Below, piece by piece: positions 10,929-20,972 of a stretch of 64,000 nt of DNA. The translations under genes were made by a program, and so were the position numbers. The stretch comes from Pictodentalium vernedei. Taxonomy: Eukaryota; Mollusca; Scaphopoda; Dentaliida; Dentaliidae. The notes beneath the pieces were generated by a model that made no database searches, had not been told where the DNA came from, and worked only from the letters and a program-made list of their open reading frames with translations. Position 1 is the first letter of the stretch; each line of letters opens with the position of its first letter. Where the stretch lies: assembly GCA_031216915.1 (NCBI GenBank), contig CM062297.1, positions 361,907,704 to 361,971,703 of the forward strand. The letters are read 5' to 3'.

Positions 10929-11154
10929 CCCTTTGAACTCTAGTGGTATCTTCCACGAGAGATGGTAGCAATTAGAAGAGTCCATATTCATTATTTGGAG
11001 AAGACCGATCAATATTTTCAACGTATAGCCTCGAGGCTGCACGTTGAAAATATTGATTGGTCCACCTCACACACATGCTGAACAGCTATCATATTTAATG
11101 GCGTTATGACGTATCATGTTCCTGTCGGAAAAGCGGTCGCTCGGTTTCAAAGGG
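10929..11154. mobile_element. TTAA-flanked palindromic MITE, family C
   Basis: Shares TTAA 10925-10928 with the element on its left and TTAA 11155-11158 with the element on its right. Ends are CCCTTTGAACTCTAGTGG and, inverted, CCCTTTGAAACC. The central hairpin is AATATTTTCAACGT.../ACGTTGAAAATATT. The sister copy is 32657-32884. Confidence 0.85.
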
Positions 11155-11158
11155 TTAA

Positions 11159-11402
11159 CCCTTTACCTAACGTGAAAAGCAGACGACACTTGCAAAAATA
11201 ATTCTCGAATAACTAATTGTTTTCATTTTTTGTCTCAAAAACATAGGTTATGACCCCTCGTTGGAACGAGCTCGACGAGCTCGTTCCAACGAGGGGTCAT
11301 AACCTATGTTTTTGAGACAAAAAATGAAAAAAATAATGAAAATTAATTGGCGATTTTTGAGAATAGCGCTGGCCGGTTTTGGCCGTTACGTTAGGTAAAG
11401 GG
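11159..11402 (+). mobile_element. TTAA-flanked palindromic MITE, family A
   Basis: Flanked by TTAA at 11155-11158 and 11403-11406. It is nearly identical to 3502-3744 and 14034-14278. It is the last of the three-element TTAA chain. Confidence 0.9.
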
Positions 11403-11406
11403 TTAA

Positions 11407-11932
11407 GCAAACATATGTACATTTCTTTCTCAACATAACCGCGTTCTCTCCGATTTGCCGACAGAAAAGGGTGCAGCTGTTCCACCGGCCTTGTAAAAGA
11501 TCTCGTCACAAATTTATTCATGATTGTTCGCCAAGCTGCAACAGTTTGCAGCACACAGGAATCTGGGTAGAACATCTGTTCGGAATATGTTTAGGACTAA
11601 AAACGTCAAGATGGTATATATATCATATTGATTCCATGATCGACTCCTATTCTGGCATCGATAATTACTGATGTAAACAGGCGTTATTGGTATACATGTC
11701 TGCCGCTATTATCAATTTACCACTGGAAGTACCATCTTTTGATGACAGCAAACAATTTTTGTCTATTTATAGTTGATCATAGCTAATATATTTAAATTAA
11801 CCAGTTAATTGGTTCATTTTTATTTGTATTAACTCTTAGAATTAACCATTCACACTGCCTTATTCTTAAACGGATCCATACTTTTCGTATTTTTGTCGAG
11901 TACATCTCTGTAAAATATTTCACAGAATTTAT
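11407..11932. other. Stretch without recognised feature
   Basis: AT-rich, with short frames only and no domain or repeat recognised. Confidence 0.4.
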
Positions 11933-12310
11933 TTATTTATTTTTTTTATTTATTAAGGTTTAACAACACTTTAACAGCCAAGGTCATATCGCGTCGGAGA
12001 CAGTTTTTCGGATGGAGGAAGCCGGAGTACCTGGAGAGAACCACGAGCAACGACGAGCAGCTGCCAGCTCCCCGGCATCGTGACTCCGCTCTGCAGCACA
12101 GGCAGGGTTAGACTGGTTGAAGACATGCGTACCATCGACGTTCAGTACGCCTTAGTACAGGGGGTCATCGTGCCCCTATGTGGGCAATCGGGGTCAAGCG
12201 TTTTGCTCAAGTACACAACGCTAGAGTCCGAATCGATCGCTCAGACGGTGACCCATCCAATGACAAAACGAGCTCGACGTTGTTGGACTTCGGTAATCTG
12301 ACGAGAGTTT
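11933..12310 (-). mobile_element. 5S rRNA-headed SINE
   Basis: The minus-strand head (about 12225-12310) reads CTCGTCAGATTACCGAAG and TTGGATGGGTCACCGTCTG, matching 5S rRNA. It is joined to the common SINE body (CTACCTAAGGCGTACTGAACG-like block, CATGTCTTCAACCAGTC, GCAGCTGCTCGTCGTTGCTC) and a TTTATTTATT-side tail. It is closely similar to 6195-6590 and to the copy running off the end at 63682. Confidence 0.85.
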
Positions 12311-12540
12311 TACAGAATCATTCATTATCTCTCGCCAGGTATCGATTAATCATTGCAGGAGCAAATTCACATAGCACTGAATTTTGCTTACTTTCATGGC
12401 TGACAATTTTCGTCATTGGAAGAGATTTACAGGAAAGTTGCCTCCCCATAATTTTCTAAAGTTGTCAGTAATTTAATACTGAAGCTATGGGAATTTCATG
12501 TAAAAATTAAAATTTCGAAGTGTTAGCCAAATTGCATCAT

Positions 12541-13534
12541 TAAGGCGGCGTGGAAGTGACGCTCTTTGTTTTCTACTATCTTGTTTAAACGAGATTGCTA
12601 AATTGTTTAAACGAGATAGCTAAGTTGTTTAAACGAGATAGCTAAGTCGTTTAAACGAGATAGCTAAGTTGTTTAAACGAGATAGCTAAGTCGTTTAAAC
12701 GAAATAGCAATTGACCAATCAAATTCATTTTGACACGGGCACAACTTGTGAACTGACGAACGACAGCAGAGTTGAGTCAACTGCAATCAGAAAAGTGCAT
12801 CCGTCCGTGGAAGGTGAGTTTAATATACACTTTAATATCCACATCGAAGCTTGTGCCCAAAAGGGCCGCATAGCACATTACATGCCCCCGTGTCTCTAAT
12901 AGATTTGTAAAATTCTAAATCAGCTGAAAGCTCTACCTACGGAAAGAAATTGACCGCTGAAACCCATATTCCAAATTGACCTGCATTTTAGCCAACAAAC
13001 AGACATACCTGATTTGGTTTGAATCAAATAAGCGGAACACATGTTATATAATATGTCAAGTTAGCTGCTGAGAAATTCAGAATTTGTCTGCGACTCTTTG
13101 TTAATGTGGCTCAGATCCACGATAACACCTTCGTTTAATCAACTCCGAGTGGCAAAGCAAACTGCTTTGACTCAAAATGTTAAAATTCCGATTTAATGCT
13201 TTAACTCTACCGATTAGAATTCGGGTTTACCGTTTGCCCTAAGTGTACATTAAACTCACCTTCCACGGACGGATGCACTTTTCTGCTTGTAGTTGACTCA
13301 ACACTGCTGTCGTTCGTCAGTTCACAAGTTGTGACCGTGTCAAAATGAATTTGACTGGTCAATAGCTATCTCATTTAAACAACTTAGCTATCTCGTTCAA
13401 ACAACTTAGCTATTTCGTTTAAACGACTTAGCTATCTCGTTTAAACAACTTAGCTATCTCGTTTAAAAAAACTTAGCTACTTCGTTTAAACAAGATAGTA
13501 GGAAAACATAGAGTGTCGCTTCCACGTCGCCGTA
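12541..13534. mobile_element. Foldback DNA element with 22-bp tandem arrays in both arms
   Basis: Flanked by the direct repeat CATCAT at 12535-12540 and 13535-13540. Termini are TAAGGCGGCGTGGAAGTGAC and TACGGCGACGTGGAAGCGAC. Each arm then has about six copies of a 22-bp unit centred on GTTTAAAC (left starts at 12583, 12605, 12627, 12649, 12671 and 12693, exactly 22 apart; right arm about 13365-13495). A further inverted block follows (CAGTTCACAAGTTGTG, GTGCATCCGTCCGTGGAAGG). The ~440-bp centre is unique and non-coding. The homologous empty site near 19360 confirms it as an insertion. Superfamily not assigned. Confidence 0.85.
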
Positions 13535-13593
13535 CATCATAGATGTGCGAATTATTTTACAAACTTCAGACATTTTCCTGTGGAGAAGTTTAA

Positions 13594-13835
13594 CCCTTTA
13601 CCCAACGTAACGGTTAAAACCGGCCAGCGCTATTCACAAAATTCACTATTCATTTTTTATTACTTTTTCATTTTTTGTCACAAAAACATAGCTTATGACC
13701 CCCATTGGAACGAGCTCAACGAGCGGGTTCCAATGGGGCCATAAGCTATATTTCTGACGCAAAAAATAAAAAAAAAATTAGTGGTTCAAGAATTTTACTT
13801 GCAAGTGTCGTCTACTTTTCGTGTTAGGTAAAGGG
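13594..13835 (-). mobile_element. TTAA-flanked family-A MITE, inverted
   Basis: TTAA at 13590-13593 and 13836-13839. It starts CCCTTTACCCAACGTAACGG and ends GTTAGGTAAAGGG, so it lies in the opposite orientation to 3502-3744. The hairpin core is more decayed. It sits inside module Z copy 2 at a place where 19265-19290 is uninterrupted. Confidence 0.85.
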
Positions 13836-14033
13836 TTAAAATACGGAAGCTGGCTTTTAACAATTTTTTTTCAGTCAGTTTGAACGTTGGCTTTTTATCT
13901 TTTTAAACCCCTTCAAAAATAAGAAAACTACGCTTTCGCCAGTCATTTTGATGTTCTGTAACTTTTATTCTGTTCATTATATCAACAGTGTGGGCATCGT
14001 GACATATAATACAGATACTATCTTTTCTATTAA

Positions 14034-14278
14034 CCGTTTACCTAACATGAAAAGCAGACGACACTTGCAAAAAAAAATCTTGAATAACTAATTTTTTTCA
14101 TTTTGTGTCTCAAAAACATAGGTTATGACCCCTCGTTGGAACGAGCTCGACGAGCTCGTTCCAACGAGGGGTCATAACCTATGTTTTTGAGACAAAAACT
14201 GAAAAAAAATAGTGAAAATTAATTGGCGATTTTTGAGAATAGCGCTGGCCGGTTTTGGCCGTTACGTTGGGTAAAGGG
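14034..14278 (+). mobile_element. TTAA-flanked family-A MITE
   Basis: TTAA at 14030-14033 and 14279-14282. The hairpin core is identical to those at 3502 and 11159 over the arms. It sits in module Z at the position corresponding to the copy at 3502-3744, while the third module copy (about 18360) has no insert. Confidence 0.9.
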
Positions 14279-14640
14279 TTAATATAAAAGTCTTCGCGGT
14301 ACGATTTGCTTATTTTTGTTCCTGGGAAGAATAAAAACTTGCACATTACTGTAAATATACATTCGCTAAACAAAGAGCCAAAGTGGACGATTACGTAGTT
14401 GCTTCTAATTAATTTGCCATAAAAGGTCAAGCTGCCTTTTGTAACCTTAAATATACGAAAAATGCAGACAGCTTCGAGAGCTATCCGTTGTTTTCGTTTA
14501 TGAAGAGTAGGAAAAGGAAACTTCGTTTTATTTTTTACTGATGTTATGTGTGTTTTCTCAACAATTACATGCTTCTTTATTGGACCTTCCTCGTTTGTTT
14601 AATAATTCCAGGGGAGATAACTGTATCGAATGTCGACTTT

Positions 14641-14999
14641 CATTACCAGAAAAGTCTCAGAACGTCTGCAGTGTCTGAATCTTCGGAATGTCAAGTTCAT
14701 CGACTTGGATTTTGATAGACTATGGAGGTGAGGAAACTCAAAAACCATCAGCATGCTTTATGGGAATCAGACAACAATATCCACTGTTTCCCAAAGTAAC
14801 ATCACAAACTGGCCACTGCTGGTGACAACATTTTATTAAAGTTTCAATTTGTGTCTTCAAAACATAGCGTTACTGTATACCGAGAAAGATTTACAAATAA
14901 TAAAATGCGTAGTTTTCTAATGAAATGCAAAATTGTTGAATCGCTTACCACGAAACTTTATCAAATTGTTAGAGCCGGGAGATTTTGATTTTTCAGATT
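14641..14999. other. Stretch without recognised feature between repeat modules
   Basis: Lies between module Z and module Y on the inverted copy. No gene or repeat was recognised. Confidence 0.4.
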
Positions 15000-15975
15000 C
15001 GGTTTGAATTTCGGTTCAGCTTCAGAAAGTACACAGAACGACACACGTGTGTGAATGGGTTAATCGATATGGCACGAGTGTCAGCGGGAAAGGATAAAAC
15101 GAGAGGCTGCAACACGCGTGTCCGGTTCTGTGTTTATTACACGCCTTCACGTCTACAAAAACAATTATTGGAAGGACACGCAGACATTCATGCTATACTA
15201 CTAACCAATAGTCGAATGGCTAATTAATTTGTAAAAACAGTCTTCTAATAAACTGTAAAAACAGTCTCGTAATAAACTGTAAATACAGTTTATTAAACTG
15301 TAAATACAGTTTATTAATCTGTAAAAACAGTCCCGTAATAAACTATAAAAACAGTCTCGTAATAATCTGTAAAAACAGTCTCGTAATAAACTGTAAATAC
15401 AGTTTACTAAACTGTAAATACAGTTTATTAATCTGTAAAAAACAGTCTCCTAATAAACTGTTAAAACAGTCTCGTAATAAACTGTAAAAACAGTCTCGTA
15501 ATAAACTGTAAATACAGTTTACTAAACTGTAAATACAGTTTATTAATCTGTAAAAACAGTCTCCTAATAAACTGTTAAAACAGTCTCGTAATAAACTGTA
15601 AAAACAGTCTCGTAATAAACTGTAAATACAGTTTACTAAACTGTAAATACAGTTTATTAATCTGTAAAAACAGTTTATTAAACTGTATAAACAGTTTATT
15701 AAATGAAAAGATCCTGACCCTAATACGCTGCCGTACATTAGACAACTGTTCGTCCCCTGTGTTCTATGTGCTATCAGACTATCGCTAGGAATTCAAATTG
15801 CAACTGCGGTGTACGATTTGTAAAAAAAATCCAGTGAAATTTTGCTTCTGTCTGAAAATAGTCCGTCAACGATTTCCTATCGACACATGTGTGCGGAAAG
15901 GATTTTCATTTTCCGCGCGGTTTAGTGCTGCAGTACATAGGGATTTCATAGAACAAGCGTGTAATAAACAACGGT
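15000..15975 (-). repeat. Module Y, inverted copy
   Basis: Complement of 18413-18955. Shared landmarks are ACACACGTGTGTGAATGGG (about 15043), ACAATTATTGGAAGGACAC (about 15162), CCGTCAACGATTTCC (about 15861) and GGGATTTCATAGAACA (about 15939). The hairpin that lies at 18626-18672 is reduced to one arm here (15745-15770), and a 470-bp tandem array occupies the adjoining position. Confidence 0.7.
15228..15702. repeat. Higher-order array of CTGTAAAWACAG palindromes
   Basis: About 20 copies of the 12-bp palindrome CTGTAAA(A/T)ACAG, joined by short linkers of two kinds (TCTCGTAATAAA or TTTA(T/C)TAA). A longer unit of about 114-115 bp repeats: the block TCGTAATAAACTGTAAATAC starts at 15381, 15496 and 15610. 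An open frame on the minus strand (15343-15738) is merely the translation of this array. Confidence 0.9.
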
Positions 15976-16044
15976 TCGACTTTTCTCTGTGTTAAGAACA
16001 TATCAGGAATGATCGTTTGTTTCTGTCTCTTTCTTGAGTTATGA

Positions 16045-16069
16045 CCCCCCCCCCCCCCCCAAAAAAAAA
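16045..16069. repeat. Poly-C then poly-A tract
   Basis: C16 at 16045-16060 followed directly by A9. Confidence 0.9.
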
Positions 16070-16252
16070 GGCCAAGCTGCGTAAATGGGCGTAGTCCCAT
16101 TTACACTATGTTTGGCCTTCTTTTGGCAATAATTTGTACTATCCCATTCACCATAAAAAAAACCAGTCTGCAAGTATTTCCATTGGGTTCAGCTAAAATT
16201 CACTTTGATCTTTCATAAAGGTTTTAAGTGATCAGTTACTAAGCCTATTTAA

Positions 16253-16456
16253 CCCCCTTCACTCTGATGTCAAAATACCAAAATTTCAGAAAGCTGTTTT
16301 TCCCATAATGCATCTAGAAATTTAACCAATTCAGTCTCGTTTGACAGAGCTCGGTGAGCTCTGTCAAACAAGACTGAATTGGTTAAATTTCTAGTTGCAT
16401 TATGGGAATTTTTTTCTGCTTGAAATTTAGATATTTTGACATCAGTGTACAGGGGG
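16253..16456. mobile_element. TTAA-flanked palindromic MITE, family B
   Basis: TTAA at 16249-16252 and 16457-16460. It begins CCCCCTTCACTCTGATGTC and ends GTGTACAGGGGG. The hairpin has arms CCAATTCAGTCTCGTTTGAC and complement around GAGCTCGGTGAGCTC. The arms are better preserved than in the sister copy 10695-10924. Confidence 0.85.
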
Positions 16457-16461
16457 TTAAA

Positions 16462-16990
16462 CACACAGTTACCTATTCACTCTGGCAATAACTCTTAATT
16501 TTCGAGAAGAAGGATAAAAACGGCAAGCAAAGTTTCATACATTGAACCCCAGACTTTAATCCATAGATTCGTTGGGTGAAATTGTGTTTGGCCTTTGTGT
16601 ATATTTGTGCATTGGGTTTAACAACACTTTCAACAGCCAGGGCCATATATCTATCAAATTCTCAAACTCACTAACCCAGTACAAGTAGGGTAAGTATCGA
16701 TTGAAGACATATGTACCATCGGTATGCAGTACGCTTTAGCACACTGTGCCTTCATACTTCCACGTGAGCAATTGCATCTAACAATACCCTCACATTATTT
16801 TAAAACCTATAGCACCACGTGCTACTCATACTAATCGACTACCATCACCAATATTGAGTTTAAAGGTGACTTTAATGTCCATCTCGGAAAATTTTGATAG
16901 TTCTGTTGATTTCCGGCAATTGTCGTGTCCATTTGTTTGATTAGATACTCCCTTAATCAATCGAATACACCTTCCTAACACACACCCACT
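16462..16990 (-). repeat. Duplicated segment carrying a decayed SINE body, copy 2
   Basis: Colinear with 9036-9870 but without the MITE found there. It contains the SINE-body relic GGTTTAACAACACTTTCAACAGCC...GAAGACATATGTACCATC on the minus strand. Confidence 0.65.
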
Positions 16991-18119
16991 TTATTAAAAG
17001 CCTTTACGTCTCATCCTACATACGCATCAACATAGAAACCAAGATGGCCGCCTTCAATAATCAAAATTGACTATGGAAAACGTGTGTTCTTTAATAAAAA
17101 ATACTTGCGAAATAATATTTGAAAAAAACTAAATTAGGGTAGCAAATGAATACAGTTCGTCTAATCTTTGTTCTGTTTTCCATTGTCACATTCCCTCCCT
17201 TGTTGACGCGCCCGGTGGGCGAGTCAATATGGGAGAAAATGTAACAATGAGAACACGACGTATTTCCCACTTTGCCGGATAGATGGAGTGACAATTATAG
17301 TCCATAGGAGCCATTTGTCAAGTAAGATAGTTTGATCTCTTTATGCGCAAACACAGTAAAACCGGTCCATTTTTGCGGAGTCTTGCGGGTTTGGAAAACC
17401 AAAATACCTCCCAACTCTACAGATTGTGTCAGTTACGAGGACAGAAAAAATACATGGCGCAGGAGATGCGCAGCTCGGTACATTCAAAGTATGTTGAAGC
17501 ATAATATTCCTCTTTCAGACATCAAGCGGTTCCTTCTTTTCTTTTGGATCGACAACAAAGTATTTGGTTTTCTAGGTGCTACTCCTTAAAACCTTCAAGT
17601 AATTAACTACGTGCACAAATATAGCCCGTATTTATGCAATTAAAACCGAGCCCTAACGTGTTTAGTCTCTACTATGCATTCTTAAGGGCAAAGTTGTACT
17701 TCCTCTCGTGTTTTCATGTTCGACATTGTAACTCCTGTCACATCTGTAAAACTAAAGTTTCAGCCAGGCCCATAGAATACGATCTGTTGGAGTAATACTC
17801 AGGCTCGAAACGCGAAGGATTACCGGCATGATGGTATGGAGGATGGCCGGGAGGATTGTCGGGAGGAAGGCCGGGAGGATGGCGATCTGCCCTATGACAC
17901 TGTCTGTCAGAATTGATTAATTTCTGTCAGAAAAATTGCAGGCCGCCCGAACAACAAAAAGTACTCTAAAGCCGCTAATTTGAAAAAAAGGCTTTTTCGG
18001 GTAATGTCCCCGGAATTCCTTCACGTGTTGCGATCCGGGCAGGAATGTACGTCAATAATGTCAGGTTCCTGATCCGCAAGATTCGTAAAAAGGCAGACAT
18101 CCCTGACTGATCTCGTGAA
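16991..18119. other. Stretch without recognised gene
   Basis: Contains a short open frame of 85 codons (17332-17589, plus) with no recognisable domain, and a small minisatellite at 17826-17884. I do not support a gene. Confidence 0.4.
17826..17884. repeat. Minisatellite, GGCCGGGAGGAT units
   Basis: Four to five imperfect repeats of GG(A/C)(T/C)GGGAGGA(T/A). Confidence 0.7.
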
Positions 18120-18625
18120 AATCAACGTTCGATAAAGCTATGTCCCCTGACATTATTAGATGGGACAGAAAGGTCCAATTAAGAAACATATAATTGTTGA
18201 GGCCGGCATCACTAGCAATTTCCTTTTGGAACTTTTAATAAACGAAAACAACAGAAAGCTCTCGGAGCAGTCAAGAGAATGTGTTTTTACAGTAATTTGC
18301 AAGTTTTTATTCTTGCCGGGAAACAAATTCGTAAATCTCACCCCCAGCACATTTATATCAATGAAAAGGACAGTGCCTGGTTTATATGTCAAGATGTGCA
18401 CACTGTTTGAGGGAAAAGGTTTTATTACACGCCTGTTCTATGAAATCCCCATCTACAGCAACACTAAACCGTGCGGAAAATAAAAATATGTTCCGCACAT
18501 ATGTGCGAAACGGAAATCGTTGACGGACTATTTTTAAATAGAAGCGAAATTTTACTGGAATTTTCTACAAATCGTGCAATTCAATTACAATTTGAATCGG
18601 TGGCGATAGCTGAAATTCGCCCCTT

Positions 18626-18672
18626 GAGTTCCAGTGTGTTCTATGTGCCAGTAGGCACATAGAACACATTGC
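18626..18672. repeat. Short hairpin repeat, third copy
   Basis: GAGTTCCAGTGTGTTCTATG with complement AGAACACATT and loop CAGTAGG-like, within module Y. Same family as 6064-6118. Confidence 0.85.
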
Positions 18673-18821
18673 ACCCAGGGGACGAAATATTAACACGGGT
18701 TCCCCTCGCAAATTTGGTTGGCGACAAAATGTGTTGTCTGTGTTAATAGTTGTCAAATGAATTGACGAGTGTCCTTCTAATAATTGTTTTATAGACGCCA
18801 ATGCGTGTAATAAGCACAGAC

Positions 18822-18946
18822 CGACACACGCGTGTGAATGGGTTAATCGATATGGCACTTGTGCCATCGCGGAAGGATAAAACTCTATCCTTCCGCCGCG
18901 CTGGCACTCGTGCCATATCGATTAACCCATTCACACGCGTGTGTCG
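18822..18946. repeat. 125-bp palindrome in module Y
   Basis: Arms run CGACACACGCGTGTGAATGG ... GGAAGGATA, with the complement meeting at AAACTC. Internal small palindromes (ACACGCGTGT, GGCACTTGTGCC) sit in each arm. Confidence 0.9.
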
Positions 18947-19552
18947 TTGTATGTTTACATAGAACATCAAAATATGGTGAAAAGGTCTTTTCAAATGAGT
19001 TTCATCAGAGAAAAATACTGAATCGTTCAAACTGATTGGGAAAAATGTGAAAAGCCATTTTTATACTACTCTACAGAAAAAATGCCGGAAGTTTGTGTAA
19101 TGATGAGCACATCGCATCGATGACACAACTTCGCTAACATTTAGAAATTCCAATTTTCAATGCGACCAATTCGATATGTAAAGGGGAAAAAAAATCGTGG
19201 TTTTCGTATTTTTAAATGGGTTTCATCAGGGAATAATACCGAAGCGTTCAAACTGATTGGGAAAATACTATAAAAGCCGGCTTCTCTACTTTTATACTAC
19301 TCTACAGGAAAATGCCTGAAGTTTGTTAAATGATGCGCACATCGCATCGATGATACAACTTCGCTAACATCTAGAAATTTCAATTTTTATATGAAATTCC
19401 CACACTCCTAGTGTTAAATTTACTAACAACTTTAGAAAATTAAGAGGAGATAACTTACCCGAAAATCTCTTCCAATGACGAAAATTGTTAGCCATGAAGG
19501 GCGTTTTGAGGTAGAATTAAAGTATTGGAGGATCCTAAACAGTCTAGAAGTT

Positions 19553-19700
19553 TTAACCCTTTACCGAACGAACAGATTTTCAAAATTTATTATTTCATTT
19601 TGCACATTTTCAGTCAGGGATGATTGTTTGAGGTTTATAATTATTGGGCATTAAGTTGGGGTCGTTCTAACTCCAAATTGCACCAAAGACTAAACAGTCA
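19553..19700. mobile_element. Family-A MITE half, decayed
   Basis: TTAA at 19553-19556 then CCCTTTACCGAACG and a diverged T-rich arm. No distal end was recognised. Confidence 0.4.
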
Positions 19701-20842
19701 GAAAAAATTTGTGGCGTCCGCACCGGCGTCCCGATTCACAATTACGGGGTGGTCTTTCAAATACTGAAAATTCCGTTTTCCTGGCAGGGATTTTTAGTCA
19801 ATTCGCGGCAACCTTTTCTTGACAAAATCTGGGACGACCAACTGGAGGGGGCCTGAAACTTCATTTTTCCTACTATGACGACCTGAGCCCTAGCTGATAA
19901 AATAAAATATTCCAACTACACTATCAAGGCATGCGGTTGGTTGGTAGGTCAGCGGCTCAGAAAACACGTTTTCTCCATGCCTTGAAATTGCTTTCCTATG
20001 ATCTCTTATCATTCAAATAAGTGTTGCAAATTGATCTGGGTTAAGTGGGGGGGGGGGGGGAGGGATTAGTAACATAGGGTAGGGGCTAGCAGCATGGGAA
20101 TATGGACAGTCGTTAAAGTGGTATAAACAGTTTGTTAACAGGGCATCAGTTTAGTTAATATGAAATTAAGCTATTTACCCCTGGACCAAAGTGTGTAGCA
20201 CATGTTGAGGAAGATACTGGATGTCTGGACAGAAACCTGGCATGTGCGATTTGAAAACTTTACAAACACATATAAGACCTGGTTGGTTTATCTTACAACA
20301 GAAATAAAATCAACTTCTTTTAAATAAACTATGGCAATCTGCTGTAACAAAGAATAAAATTAAATCCTAGAATAAAGTGAGTCAATAATGATAAGAATGT
20401 GTATTATGCTTCAGTGAAATCAAGCTGAATGTTGCAAAAAACTACTTGGGAAGTGACTGCCCTGTAACTAGTCCTGTAACAATTTTTTAGCAAATAGGTT
20501 TCAAACCTCTGAGTTGAATGAACAGCCTCCAGTATATTATAGGATAACACTGACATTCATTGCGTAAAAGGTAATATTATATAAATTACAGGGGTTTCAT
20601 TCGACAGAGCCCCAATTCTATAATGCATTCTGACCACCTTTTCAACTCACATGATAACCACTTCCTTCTCACTTTCTCAGCTGACTTGCTAAGTTGAAAC
20701 AACTTTGTGGAATTATTGATAGTTTTTGAAACACGTTCTTAGACTGAGAAGCCAGAATGACTACGTTTGAGACTCTGGGTGATTCTTTGGAAACGTGTGT
20801 GACACAAAACAGATAAATTGGAAATCCATAGAGGATATTCAC
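19701..20842. other. Stretch without recognised gene; G14 tract
   Basis: Contains a G14 run at 20047-20060. Nothing else was supportable. Confidence 0.4.
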
Positions 20843-20972
20843 GAAAATTTGATGAATACCGAAAATATCTCGTGAGTGGCTACAAAGAAATATGAGGATC
20901 TTCACGAGCGACGCAGTCGCGAGTGAAGATCCTCATATTTCTTGTAGCCACGAATTTTCGTGAATTTTCTTT
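20843..20972. repeat. Palindrome overlapping a tandem duplication
   Basis: Arms GTGGCTACAAAGAAATATGA / TCATATTTCTTGTAGCCAC continue into GGATCTTCAC/GTGAAGATCC around a GC-rich centre with CGCGAGT. The right arm is also the start of the first tandem copy at 20937. Confidence 0.85.

Larger units (their letters stand above)
12390..14640 (-). repeat. Composite repeat, module Z, copy 2 (inverted, with three insertions)
   Basis: Complement of blocks in 18120-18412 and 18955-19495, in matching order. The match starts with GACAATTTTCGTCATTGGAAG at 12401 and continues either side of a foldback (12541-13534) and two MITEs (13594-13835, 14034-14278). Removing those inserts restores a continuous match. 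The uninterrupted homologous sites are visible at about 19360, 19275 and 18360. Confidence 0.75.
18120..19495 (+). repeat. Composite repeat copy 3: module Z split by module Y
   Basis: Module Z blocks at 18120-18412 and 18955-19495 flank module Y (18413-18955). Within the right part, a ~250-bp block (GTTTCATCAG...GTTCAAACTGATTGGG...CATCGCATCGATGA) occurs twice, at about 18990 and 19225. The sites where the other copies carry the MITEs and the 994-bp foldback are uninterrupted here, at about 18360, 19275 and 19360. Confidence 0.75.

Noticed and set aside
12583..12710. CRISPR-like regular 22-bp spacing
   Set aside because: The units are direct tandem copies with no unique spacers, in eukaryotic DNA, and lie in arms of a foldback element.
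15343..15738. 131-codon minus-strand open frame with repeated INCIYSL/LLRDCF peptides
   Set aside because: It is the translation of the CTGTAAAWACAG array, and the unit length keeps the frame open by chance.
17332..17589. 85-codon plus-strand frame as a small gene
   Set aside because: No recognisable domain or neighbouring gene structure, and similar-length frames occur by chance throughout.
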